Shown here: positions 6,624 through 12,715 of the stretch, in pieces
Position numbering within the stretch: position 1 is the first letter of the stretch
Layout: each line of letters starts with the position of its first letter
Assembly: GCA_023391895.1 (NCBI GenBank)
Contig: JAEWAC010000147.1
Location: forward strand, 1-18,162
Reading direction: 5' to 3'
Length of the DNA stretch: 18,162 bases
DNA from: Bacteroidota bacterium
GTDB lineage: Bacteria > Bacteroidota > Bacteroidia > Chitinophagales > Chitinophagaceae
Program-made: the position numbers and the translations under genes
The notes under the pieces: generated by a model
Seen by the model: the letters and a program-made list of their open reading frames with translations, nothing else
Told to the model about the DNA's origin: nothing
Databases searched by the model: none

Positions 6624-8180
6624 ATGGCATTGGCAAAAATTCTTTGGGTGGACGACGAAATCGACAGCTTGCGGTCGCAGAAAATCTTTTTGGAAAACAA
6701 AGGCTACGATGTGCACACGCTGACCAATGGCTTTGACGCCATTGACTACGTAAAGGAAAACATTGTGGACGTGGTGCTGATCGACGAAAGCATGCCCGGC
6801 ATTACCGGGCTGGAAACGCTGGCCAAGATCAAGGAAGTGAATGCGCAGATTCCGGTAGTGCTCATCACCAAAAACGAGACCGAGAACCTGATGAACGAAG
6901 CCATCGGCAGCCAGATTACCGATTACCTCATCAAGCCGGTCAATCCCAACCAGGTATGGCTTTCACTCAAAAAGATTTTTGACAACCGACGCCTGGTGGC
7001 CGAAAAAACCACCACCGCTTACCAGCAGCAGTTCCGCAACCTGTTTATGGCGCTCAACAGCAACCCGGACTATAACGAGTGGATGGGCATTTACAAAGAA
7101 CTGGTGTACTGGGAGCTGAGCCTGCAGCGCAGCGACAGCCCGGAAATGCAGGAGGTGTTTCAAACCCAGAAGAACGAAGCCAATACCGAGTTTTTTAAAT
7201 TTATTTCACGCAACTATGCCTCCTGGCTCAACCCGAAAACCACCCAAAAGCCGGTGATGTCGCATACGCTGATCAAGGAAAAAGTGCTGCCCCATGTTGA
7301 AAAAGGCACGCCCACCTTTTTTGTGCTGATCGATAACCTGCGGTTTGACCAGTGGAAGGCCATACAACCCATTTTTGCCGAAAGCTTCCGGGTACTGCAG
7401 GAAGAGACGTTTTACAGCATTTTGCCTACCGCTACCCAATATGCCCGCAATGCCATCTTTGCCGGTATGCTGCCGGTGGAAATAGAAAAACGTTTTTCGC
7501 AACAATGGAAAAACGATGACGAGGAAGGCGGCAAAAACCTGCACGAAGAAGAATTCTTCCGGGCGCAAATAAAAGCGCTGGGCAAAAGCGACCTGCGCAT
7601 TTCGTACACCAAGGTGCTGAACAACAACGCCGGGCTGGACCTGGTGAACAACATGCACAATCTGCTGGGCAACGACCTGAACGTGATCGTATACAACTTT
7701 GTAGACATGCTGAGCCATGCCCGTACCGAAATGGAAGTGCTGAAAGAACTGGCCGGTGATGAAGTAAGCTACCGCAGTGTCACCGCCTCCTGGTTTGAGC
7801 ACTCGCCCCTGCACCAGGCGCTCAAAAAAATTGCCGATAAAAACATCAAACTCATCCTGGCTACCGACCACGGCAGCGTACGGGTAAAAACTCCGGCCAA
7901 AGTAATTGGTGACAAGCAAACCACCACTAACCTGCGCTACAAGCACGGCCGCAACCTGAACTACGATGCCCGGGATGTATTGGCCTTCCGTGATCCGCGG
8001 GAAGTGGGCCTGCCGGTGCCCACCGTTAATTCATCTTATATTTTTGCCGGTGAGGACACGTTTTTGTGTTACCCCAACAACTACAACCACTACGTCAATT
8101 ATTACAAAAACACCTTTCAGCACGGCGGCGTCAGCCTGGAAGAAATGATCGTGCCCATTGTGCAGATGGTGAGTAAGTGA
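6624..8180 (+). CDS. porX: PorX: response regulator with PglZ/alkaline phosphatase-like effector domain
   Basis: PorX is the cytosolic response regulator that controls type IX secretion genes, working with the PorY kinase and the SigP sigma factor where studied. The receiver domain (1-120) has the acidic pair Asp10-Asp11, phosphoacceptor Asp54 in VVLIDESMPG, Thr82 and Lys104. A helical linker (about 125-225) leads to the PglZ/alkaline phosphatase-superfamily domain. Its expected zinc and catalytic residues are present: Asp237 in FFVLIDNLRFD, Thr271 in PTATQYARNAIFAG, Asp361 and His365 in NFVDMLSHAR, Asp415-His416 in ATDHGSVR, and His500 near the end. In other species this domain has phosphodiesterase activity on oligonucleotides. 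The 518-residue length is normal. The gene stands alone: divergent from the HD gene and convergent with a small membrane protein. Confidence 0.95.
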   Translation: MALAKILWVDDEIDSLRSQKIFLENKGYDVHTLTNGFDAIDYVKENIVDVVLIDESMPGITGLETLAKIKEVNAQIPVVLITKNETENLMNEAIGSQITDYLIKPVNPNQVWLSLKKIFDNRRLVAEKTTTAYQQQFRNLFMALNSNPDYNEWMGIYKELVYWELSLQRSDSPEMQEVFQTQKNEANTEFFKFISRNYASWLNPKTTQKPVMSHTLIKEKVLPHVEKGTPTFFVLIDNLRFDQWKAIQPIFAESFRVLQEETFYSILPTATQYARNAIFAGMLPVEIEKRFSQQWKNDDEEGGKNLHEEEFFRAQIKALGKSDLRISYTKVLNNNAGLDLVNNMHNLLGNDLNVIVYNFVDMLSHARTEMEVLKELAGDEVSYRSVTASWFEHSPLHQALKKIADKNIKLILATDHGSVRVKTPAKVIGDKQTTTNLRYKHGRNLNYDARDVLAFRDPREVGLPVPTVNSSYIFAGEDTFLCYPNNYNHYVNYYKNTFQHGGVSLEEMIVPIVQMVSK

Positions 8181-8592
8181 GGAACTTAGGAAGAAGTTTT
8201 TAGTCTTAAGTTTTAAGTTTAAAGTTCTCGAGTTCACCAGTTCACATGTTCACAAGTTGGATCACAGATTACGCAGATTTGATAAGGATTTTACAGATTC
8301 GTAAAAAGCATATTGATTTTTAAAGCATTTCTGTCTATCAACGGTCAACGATCAACTGCCAACAGTAAACTTTCCGGTATGAGGTTTTGTAAGAGTTGAT
8401 AATTTGTACTGTTTAGCTCAGAATTGTTCAAAAGAACATATGTCAATTCTTATGCTGAATTGAAATATAGTGCCTGGCCTCCCTCTCCACCGGGAGGGAT
8501 TGAGGGAGGGGCCCCCTATGGATTTTTGAAGTAGTTGTTCACTCCTTGTTGTTGCACTTTCTGATGGATTGTTTTTTCTTCTCCCTTTTGCC

Positions 8593-8620
8593 TGTCATCC
8601 AGACGAAGGAGGGATCTCAG
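8593..8620 (+). repeat. TGTCATCC block, copy 1
   Basis: TGTCATCCAGACGAAGGAGG then GATCTCAG; 27 of 28 bases are identical to 16691-16718, and both are preceded by CCTTYTGCC. Similar blocks recur in many bacterial genomes as intergenic repeats. Confidence 0.75.
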
Positions 8621-8805
8621 CGGCTTAAACCTTAAAAATAACCTGATCAAAACAGAGTGTCAATGAATAGCGTCACCGCAGGCTGTTTTCAACCAACTCT
8701 TCCTACACTCCTTTACAAACAATATGAGGTTTTGAAGAAGTAGGATTACGTATCACACAGATAATATAATGGAGTGATCAGATGCGTAAAAATGAAATAT
8801 AGTTT

Positions 8806-8849
8806 TTTTGAAGGACTCTCTTTCTGTCAACTATCATCTGTTAACTTTC
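8806..8849 (-). repeat. 44-bp element, copy 1 (just after the stop at 8854)
   Basis: The reverse complement (GAAAGTTAACAGATGATAG, then TTGACAGAAAGAGAGTC) matches 10785-10828 at 41 of 44 positions. Relative to the neighbouring gene it lies directly downstream of the stop codon, as the other copy does for the MBL-fold gene. Confidence 0.8.
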
Positions 8850-8853
8850 ACAA

Positions 8854-9099
8854 TTACAGCGCCAGGGCCAGTATGGCAGAAATAATAATGATGATGGCAA
8901 AGGTGATGAGCCGACGCCTTACCTGCTTGCGGTTACCGGCGCGCCAGTCCACTACCATGTTCCAGATGGTGCCGCCCAGGATCAACACCAGCGACAAATA
9001 ATACAGCCAGTTGTAAGGTGCTTTGGTAAATACAAAATATAAAAAAGGAATACCGCCTAAGATGACCAGTAGCGATGCCAGTTGTTTTTGTTTGTTCAT
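8854..9099 (-). CDS. Small three-span membrane protein, paralogue of the gene upstream
   Basis: I do not recognise a named family for this 81-residue protein. It has a short basic N-terminus (MNKQKQ), spans at about 7-25 and 32-50, a conserved cytosolic-type loop VDWRAGNRKQVRRR (49-62) and a last span (about 64-81). It aligns with the protein at 9283-9537: FLYFVFTKAPYNWLYYL faces MLYFIFSEQRSLWLFYL, and the C-terminal 33 residues align without gaps (DWRAGNRKQ against NWRHGRKKE, LITFA against LITYA). Basic residues in the loop suggest it faces the cytoplasm. It follows its paralogue in the same direction, 183 bp downstream. The ATG at 9099 leaves no candidate start in front of the first span. 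Confidence 0.75.
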   Translation of the reverse strand: MNKQKQLASLLVILGGIPFLYFVFTKAPYNWLYYLSLVLILGGTIWNMVVDWRAGNRKQVRRRLITFAIIIIISAILALAL

Positions 9100-9282
9100 A
9101 TCACCCGTTGTTCGGCTGCTAAATTACAGGCAATTGCTTTTGCGCTGCGGCACATTTTGTTGCATCCTTTCCATATAGCTTTTTAAAAGCTTTTGTGTTG
9201 AACTTTTATTAATGCAATGATTTTTACACTTCAGTACAAATGCTGGCGGGTAATCGGTCAATAAAACAGCCGTTTAAAAAGG

Positions 9283-9537
9283 CTACAAAAAAAGTCGCAA
9301 TAAAACAATAACGGCCAAAACAACAGCATAGGTAATCAAATCTTGTTTGGCTTCTTTTTTGCGGCCGTGCCGCCAGTTGTAAACCGGCAGGGCCACCATG
9401 CAGGCTGCCATCACCAAAAGAGGCAGGTAAAAAAGCCATAAAGACCGCTGCTCCGAAAAGATGAAATACAACATCAGCAAAGCCGCCATCCGGCCCATCA
9501 TATGGATCAGTAGTGGTATGGTGACACTTTTAAGCAT
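9283..9537 (-). CDS. Small three-span membrane protein, first of a tandem pair
   Basis: 84 residues, same plan as the protein at 8854-9099: spans at about 6-27 and 33-52, then YNWRHGRKKEAKQDLITYA (53-71) and a final span to the C-terminus. The pair probably arose by tandem duplication. The polar loop sequence W-R-x-G-x-(K/R)-K is the best-conserved part, and a function cannot be assigned from it. The ATG at 9537 is the only reasonable start. The promoter is probably in the 88-bp divergent spacer shared with the gene starting at 9626; no full TAnnTTTG match was seen on this strand. Confidence 0.7.
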   Translation of the reverse strand: MLKSVTIPLLIHMMGRMAALLMLYFIFSEQRSLWLFYLPLLVMAACMVALPVYNWRHGRKKEAKQDLITYAVVLAVIVLLRLFL

Positions 9538-9602
9538 GGCTCTTTGAGGCCTGTAAAGATAGCGCAGCCGTTGGCAGCAAAGGGCATTGGTTTTTTATTA
9601 TC

Positions 9603-9610
9603 TATTTTTG
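9603..9610 (+). promoter_or_regulatory. Possible -7 element of the gene at 9626
   Basis: TATTTTTG matches TAnnTTTG and lies 15 nt before the ATG at 9626. The nearest upstream TTG (9586-9588) is only 14 bp away, shorter than usual, so the call is weak. Confidence 0.35.
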
Positions 9611-9625
9611 CTTTTTCGTTTTTCC

Positions 9626-9910
9626 ATGAAGTACACACAAAACACACTCAACAAAATAGAAAAGGTGGTAGAAGAGGCCGGCTATATTCTGCGTTTTGAG
9701 CGGGGTACTTTTCAAAGCGGTTTTTGTATTCTGGAAGATAAAAAAGTGGTGGTGCTCAACAAGTTTCTGCCGCTGGAAGGCCGTATCAATACCCTCATCG
9801 ACCTGATGTCGCAATTGCCCATTAACGTGGAAAGCCTGTCGCCTGAAAGCAAAAAGGTGTATGATGAGGCCATGACCCGGGGGAAGGCCGCCGGTGGAAA
9901 AGAGGCATAA
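9626..9910 (+). CDS. Small conserved Bacteroidota protein of unknown function
   Basis: This 94-residue soluble protein resembles a small family that is common across Bacteroidota but has no assigned function: KYTQNTLNKIEKVVEEAGY at the N-terminus, FERGTFQSGFCILEDKKVVVLNKFL in the middle (about 25-49, given here in two parts: FERGTFQSGF and CILEDKKVVVLNKFL), then EGRINTLIDLM and a helical end. It is probably alpha/beta with no signal peptide or membrane span. The ATG at 9626 is preferred over an in-frame start at 9587, because MKYTQ begins where family members begin and the upstream stretch is low-complexity leader sequence containing a promoter-like element. The MBL-fold gene follows 41 bp later, so the two may be co-transcribed, although a second promoter is visible between them. 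Confidence 0.75.
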   Translation: MKYTQNTLNKIEKVVEEAGYILRFERGTFQSGFCILEDKKVVVLNKFLPLEGRINTLIDLMSQLPINVESLSPESKKVYDEAMTRGKAAGGKEA

Positions 9911-9913
9911 ATA

Positions 9914-9947
9914 TTTGCGGCTTTTCCCCTTCTCCATTCTACATTTG
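9914..9947 (+). promoter_or_regulatory. Bacteroidota-type promoter at the MBL-fold gene start
   Basis: TTTG (9914-9917), 22 bp spacer, TACATTTG (9940-9947), a full match to TTTG-N17-23-TAnnTTTG. Transcription would begin around 9952-9954, essentially at the GTG start codon, suggesting a leaderless message. Confidence 0.6.
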
Positions 9948-9951
9948 TAAG

Positions 9952-10728
9952 GTGAGTTATCCTTCCTTAAAGATTACATTTTTAGGTACTGGTACCAGCA
10001 GCGGCGTACCCATGATAGGATGCCACTGTGCGGTTTGCACCTCCACCGATAAAAAGGATAACCGCCTTCGGGCCAGCATCCTGATAGAATCACCCACCAC
10101 GACCATTGTTATCGATACCACGCCCGATTTCCGGTACCAGATGCTGCGGGCCAAAGTAGACCAACTGGATGCTGTAGTGTTTACCCATCCGCACAAAGAC
10201 CACATTGCTGGATTGGATGATGTACGGGCCTACAATTTTTTTCAGGAGCAGCCCATGCAGATCTACGCCAACCAAATGACCATCGATGCGCTGATGCGGG
10301 AGTTTGCCTACGCCTTTGCCGATAAAAAATATCCCGGCGTGCCCAACCTGGAGCTGAACACCATCGACATGACGCCCTTTGCCATTGGCGATATTGCCAT
10401 CACACCCATACAGGTTTGGCACCTGAAAATGCCGGTCTGGGGTTTTAGGTTTGGTCCATTTACTTATATAACCGATGCCAACCGTATTGAAGCTTCGGAA
10501 AAAGAAAAGATCCGGGGCAGCTCCACCCTTGTTTTAAATGCCTTGCGTAAAGAGCGCCATATTTCTCACTTTTCACTTTCTGAAGCCATTGAGCTGGCTA
10601 AGGAACTGCAAGTGCCTCATGCTTATTTTACCCACATTTCACACCAGATGGGCAAGCACCAGGAGGTGGAAACTGAACTGCCCAAAGGCATGCACCTGGC
10701 CTACGACGGGCTGGTGCTGCACCTGTAA
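9952..10728 (+). CDS. PhnP-like MBL-fold metal-dependent hydrolase
   Basis: A 258-residue metallo-beta-lactamase-fold phosphodiesterase-like enzyme. The core opens with LKITFLGTGTSSGVPMIGC (6-24). CHCAVC (24-29) matches the structural zinc cysteines of PhnP. The catalytic metal motif THPHKDHIAGLDD (78-90) supplies His79, His81, Asp83 and His84. Further ligand candidates are His157, Asp175 (YITDAN) and His228 in YFTHISHQMG. PhnP hydrolyses cyclic ribose phosphates in phosphonate breakdown, but no phosphonate genes are nearby, so the substrate is open. The start is GTG at 9952; the next ATG (Met21) would remove the first core strand. The gene follows the small protein at 9626 by 41 bp. Confidence 0.88.
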   Translation: MSYPSLKITFLGTGTSSGVPMIGCHCAVCTSTDKKDNRLRASILIESPTTTIVIDTTPDFRYQMLRAKVDQLDAVVFTHPHKDHIAGLDDVRAYNFFQEQPMQIYANQMTIDALMREFAYAFADKKYPGVPNLELNTIDMTPFAIGDIAITPIQVWHLKMPVWGFRFGPFTYITDANRIEASEKEKIRGSSTLVLNALRKERHISHFSLSEAIELAKELQVPHAYFTHISHQMGKHQEVETELPKGMHLAYDGLVLHL

Positions 10729-10885
10729 ACAATAATCGTTATAGATAAATGACTGCAGGGTAATTGTTCTAAAAACCCATATAGGAAAGTTGACAGATGA
10801 TAGTTGACAGAAAGAGAGTCTTTAAAAATCCGTGTAATCTATGATCCCGCTTTTACACGATAAGCACCGCAATCGGGGCCGAATA
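10729..10885. repeat. Spacer after the MBL gene with dispersed repeat modules
   Basis: Contains a reverse box copy (TTCTAAAAACCCATATAG, about 10767-10784), the 44-bp element (10785-10828), and an inverted CACAGATT-type block (AATCCGTGTAATCTATGATC, 10827-10846). No gene is seen. The 44-bp element sits downstream of a stop codon, as in its other copy. Confidence 0.7.
10785..10828 (+). repeat. 44-bp element, copy 2
   Basis: GAAAGTTGACAGATGATAG followed by TTGACAGAAAGAGAGTCTTT; 41 of 44 positions match the reverse complement of 8806-8849. It contains two TTGACAG units, direct copies 16 bp apart. Confidence 0.8.
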
Positions 10886-10912
10886 TTTGTATAGGTAAAT
10901 CGGCTTATTTTG
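10886..10912 (+). promoter_or_regulatory. Probable promoter of the acyl-CoA dehydrogenase gene
   Basis: TTTG (10886-10889), 16 bp, then TATTTTG (10906-10912), one base shorter than TAnnTTTG. It predicts a start near 10918 and a leader of about 18 nt before the ATG at 10936. Confidence 0.45.
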
Positions 10913-10935
10913 CATTTTCAACGATTATTTGCTTT

Positions 10936-12075
10936 ATGAATTTTGAAACCTCTGAAATTACGCTGCAGGTCGCACAAATGGCCCGCGACTTTGCCCAACA
11001 ACACATCAAACCCTACGTAATGGAGTGGGATGAAAGCCAGGAATTTCCGCTGCACTTGTTTAAAAAGCTGGGCGAACTGGGCCTGATGGGCGTGCTGGTG
11101 CCGGAGCAATACGGCGGCGCCGGTTTAAGCTATTTTGAATACAAAGCCATCATTGAAGAAATTGCCAGGGTGGACGGCTCCATTGGTTTAAGTGTTGCCG
11201 CTCACAACTCGCTTTGTACCGGTCATATTCTAACGTTTGGCAACGAAGAACAAAAGCAAAAGTACCTGCCCCATCTAGCCACGGCCGAATGGATTGGCGC
11301 CTGGGGCCTGACCGAACCCAACACCGGCAGCGATGCCGGCAACATGAAATGTACGGCTACTAAAGACGGCGACCACTGGATCATTAACGGTACCAAAAAC
11401 TGGATCACGCATGGCAAAAGCGGCGATGTGGCCGTGGTAATCTGCCGCACCGGCGAGCCCCGCACTAAAGACAATGCCACCGCTTTTATTGTAGAACGCG
11501 GCACACCGGGTTTTAGTGGCGGCAAAAAAGAAAACAAGCTGGGCATGCGGGCCTCCGAAACCGCCGAAATGATTTTTGACCAATGCAGAATACCCGATGC
11601 CAACCGGCTGGGCGAAGTGGGCGAAGGCTTTAAGCAGGCCATGAAAGTGCTGGACGGCGGCCGCATTTCTATTGCCTCGCTGTCGCTGGGTATTGCTAAA
11701 GGTGCTTACGAAGCTGCCCTACAATATGCACAGGAGCGTCACCAGTTTGACAAACCAATTGCTTCTTTCCAGGGCATTTCTTTTAAGCTAGCCGACATGG
11801 CTACAGAAATACAGGCTGCCGACTTGCTGACGCTGGAAGCCTGCGACCTTAAAAACCGGGGTGAAGCGGTAACCAAAGTGGCAGCTATGGCCAAATATTA
11901 CGCCAGCGAAGTGGCGGTAAAAGTAGCCAATGACGCGGTGCAGATTTTTGGCGGTTATGGCTATACCAAAGACTTCCCGGTGGAAAAGTATTACCGCGAT
12001 GCCAAGCTCTGCACCATCGGCGAAGGCACTTCAGAAATCCAAAAGCTGGTGATTTCCAGGGAAGTGCTGAGGTGA
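10936..12075 (+). CDS. Acyl-CoA dehydrogenase (FAD-dependent)
   Basis: A 379-residue enzyme of the short/medium-chain acyl-CoA dehydrogenase type. It forms the 2,3-double bond of an acyl-CoA and passes electrons to electron-transfer flavoprotein in fatty-acid or branched-chain amino-acid breakdown. The helical N-domain includes LGELGLMGVLVPEQYGGAGL (46-65). The beta domain carries the FAD-contacting AWGLTEPNTGSDAGNMKC (122-139) and NGTKNWITHG. The C-domain has YAQERHQFDKPIASFQ, IFGGYGYTKDFPVEKYYRD and the catalytic base Glu363 in TIGEGTSEIQ. The Glu is in the position seen in short- and medium-chain enzymes. Chain-length preference cannot be read off. The gene is alone on its strand; no ETF or thiolase genes are adjacent. 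The ATG at 10936 leaves a typical N-terminus. Confidence 0.93.
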   Translation: MNFETSEITLQVAQMARDFAQQHIKPYVMEWDESQEFPLHLFKKLGELGLMGVLVPEQYGGAGLSYFEYKAIIEEIARVDGSIGLSVAAHNSLCTGHILTFGNEEQKQKYLPHLATAEWIGAWGLTEPNTGSDAGNMKCTATKDGDHWIINGTKNWITHGKSGDVAVVICRTGEPRTKDNATAFIVERGTPGFSGGKKENKLGMRASETAEMIFDQCRIPDANRLGEVGEGFKQAMKVLDGGRISIASLSLGIAKGAYEAALQYAQERHQFDKPIASFQGISFKLADMATEIQAADLLTLEACDLKNRGEAVTKVAAMAKYYASEVAVKVANDAVQIFGGYGYTKDFPVEKYYRDAKLCTIGEGTSEIQKLVISREVLR

Positions 12076-12284
12076 AGTTTAAAGTTTTAAGTCTTAAGTT
12101 TTAAGTTGAGGAAGTTCACCAGTTCACGGGTTGGATCGCAGATCGCACGGATTTGATAAGGATTTCAAAGATTCGTAAACGGATATGGACTTTTGAAAGA
12201 GTTGAAAGGTTGATAAGTTGAGTGGTTGAGGGTTGCGTATGGGTTTTTAAAGAAGTGAGATGGCTAATTCAAATACCGCTTACC

Positions 12285-12312
12285 TGTCATGCCGAACTTG
12301 TTTCGGCATGAC
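12285..12312. repeat. TGTCATGCCGAA stem-loop
   Basis: GTCATGCCGAA (12286-12296) and TTCGGCATGAC (12302-12312) form a perfect 11-bp stem with loop CTTGT. It belongs to the same family as 3397-3424. Confidence 0.7.
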
Positions 12313-12577
12313 CGCCATAGGGTCTTTTCAAGAACTGAACCCATATCCATTCCCCTAAACGTATATGACTTTTTCAAAGAAGTGGGATCACAGATTGCAC
12401 AGATTGAAAACGGATTTCACGGATGTATAAAATGCATATGGAATTTTAAAGGATTTGATAAATTTTACATCCTTAGCCAAGAAAAAGGTTCAAAAGTCCA
12501 TATGTCACTACGAAAGTTGAAATGACATCTTTTGCCAGGCCTCCCTCTCCACTTGGGAGGGGCCAAGGTTCAAAAAC

Positions 12578-12697
12578 CATGTGCTTTTTGGAACTGGGAA
12601 ATCTTTTCTTTTAGCAACCATATTACCCGGAGAACTTTTTCAAAAAACCATATAGACTGGTGCACCTGAACAACTTAAAACTTAAGACTTAAAACTT
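12578..12697 (+). repeat. About 120-bp element, copy 1 of a direct pair
   Basis: Starts CATGTGCTTTTTGGAAC, continues TTTTAGCAACCATATTACCC, then TTTTTCAAAAAACCATATAG, TGCACCTGAACAACTT and a TTAAG block. The second copy is at 17081-17190 in the same orientation and with the same part order. Both copies end next to the stop codon of a minus-strand gene. Confidence 0.85.
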
Positions 12698-12713
12698 CCC
12701 CTTTTCAGGGGAA
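12696..12713 (-). terminator. Terminator-like hairpin of the ABC exporter gene
   Basis: On the minus strand TTCCCC, loop TGAAAA, GGGGAA, then GTTTTAAG; it begins 2 nt after the TAA stop. The stem is short (6 bp) and the T-run is weak, so it may be a partial terminator. Confidence 0.45.
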
Positions 12714-12715
12714 TC

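Larger units (their letters stand above)
8181..8853. repeat. Convergent spacer I: composite intergenic repeat (porX / small membrane protein)
   Basis: No gene is seen in these 673 bp. Module order: TTAAG block 8192-8226 (TTTTTAGTCTTAAGTTTTAAG); GTTCAC block 8230-8260; CACAGATT block 8261-8309 (ATCACAGATTACGCAGATTT, then AGATTCGTAAAAAG); box 8309-8325; CAACG block 8335-8370; box 8376-8398; reverse box 8427-8445 (TTCAAAAGAACATATGTCA); CTCCCTC hairpin 8476-8511 (CCTCCCTC pairs with GAGGGAGG); box 8517-8536; TGTCATCC block 8593-8620; box 8721-8743; degraded CACAGATT block about 8751-8797; inverted element 8806-8849. The same order recurs at 16336-17210 and in part at 12076-12715. The blocks begin within about 15 bp of the porX stop. 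Confidence 0.8.
12076..12715. repeat. Convergent spacer II: composite intergenic repeat (acyl-CoA dehydrogenase / ABC exporter)
   Basis: No gene is seen in these 640 bp. Order: TTAAG block 12076-12107; GTTCAC block 12111-12134; CACAGATT-type block 12135-12179 (ATCGCAGATCGCACGGATTT); boxes 12182-12203 and 12237-12257; GTCATGCCGAA stem-loop 12285-12312; reverse box 12325-12348; box variant 12361-12382; second CACAGATT block 12384-12424; box 12434-12453; reverse box 12488-12506; CTCCC hairpin 12538-12564; the 120-bp element 12578-12697, ending in a TTAAG block facing the other way. The ends are thus bracketed by TTAAG blocks in opposite orientation, each adjoining a stop codon. Confidence 0.8.

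Noticed and set aside
7206..7946. 246-codon open frame opposite porX
   Set aside because: It is a shadow of porX in GC-biased codons, with no family resemblance.
12289..12525. 78-codon frame in convergent spacer II
   Set aside because: It is made of repeat modules (stem-loop, boxes, CACAGATT block) and has no independent coding signal.
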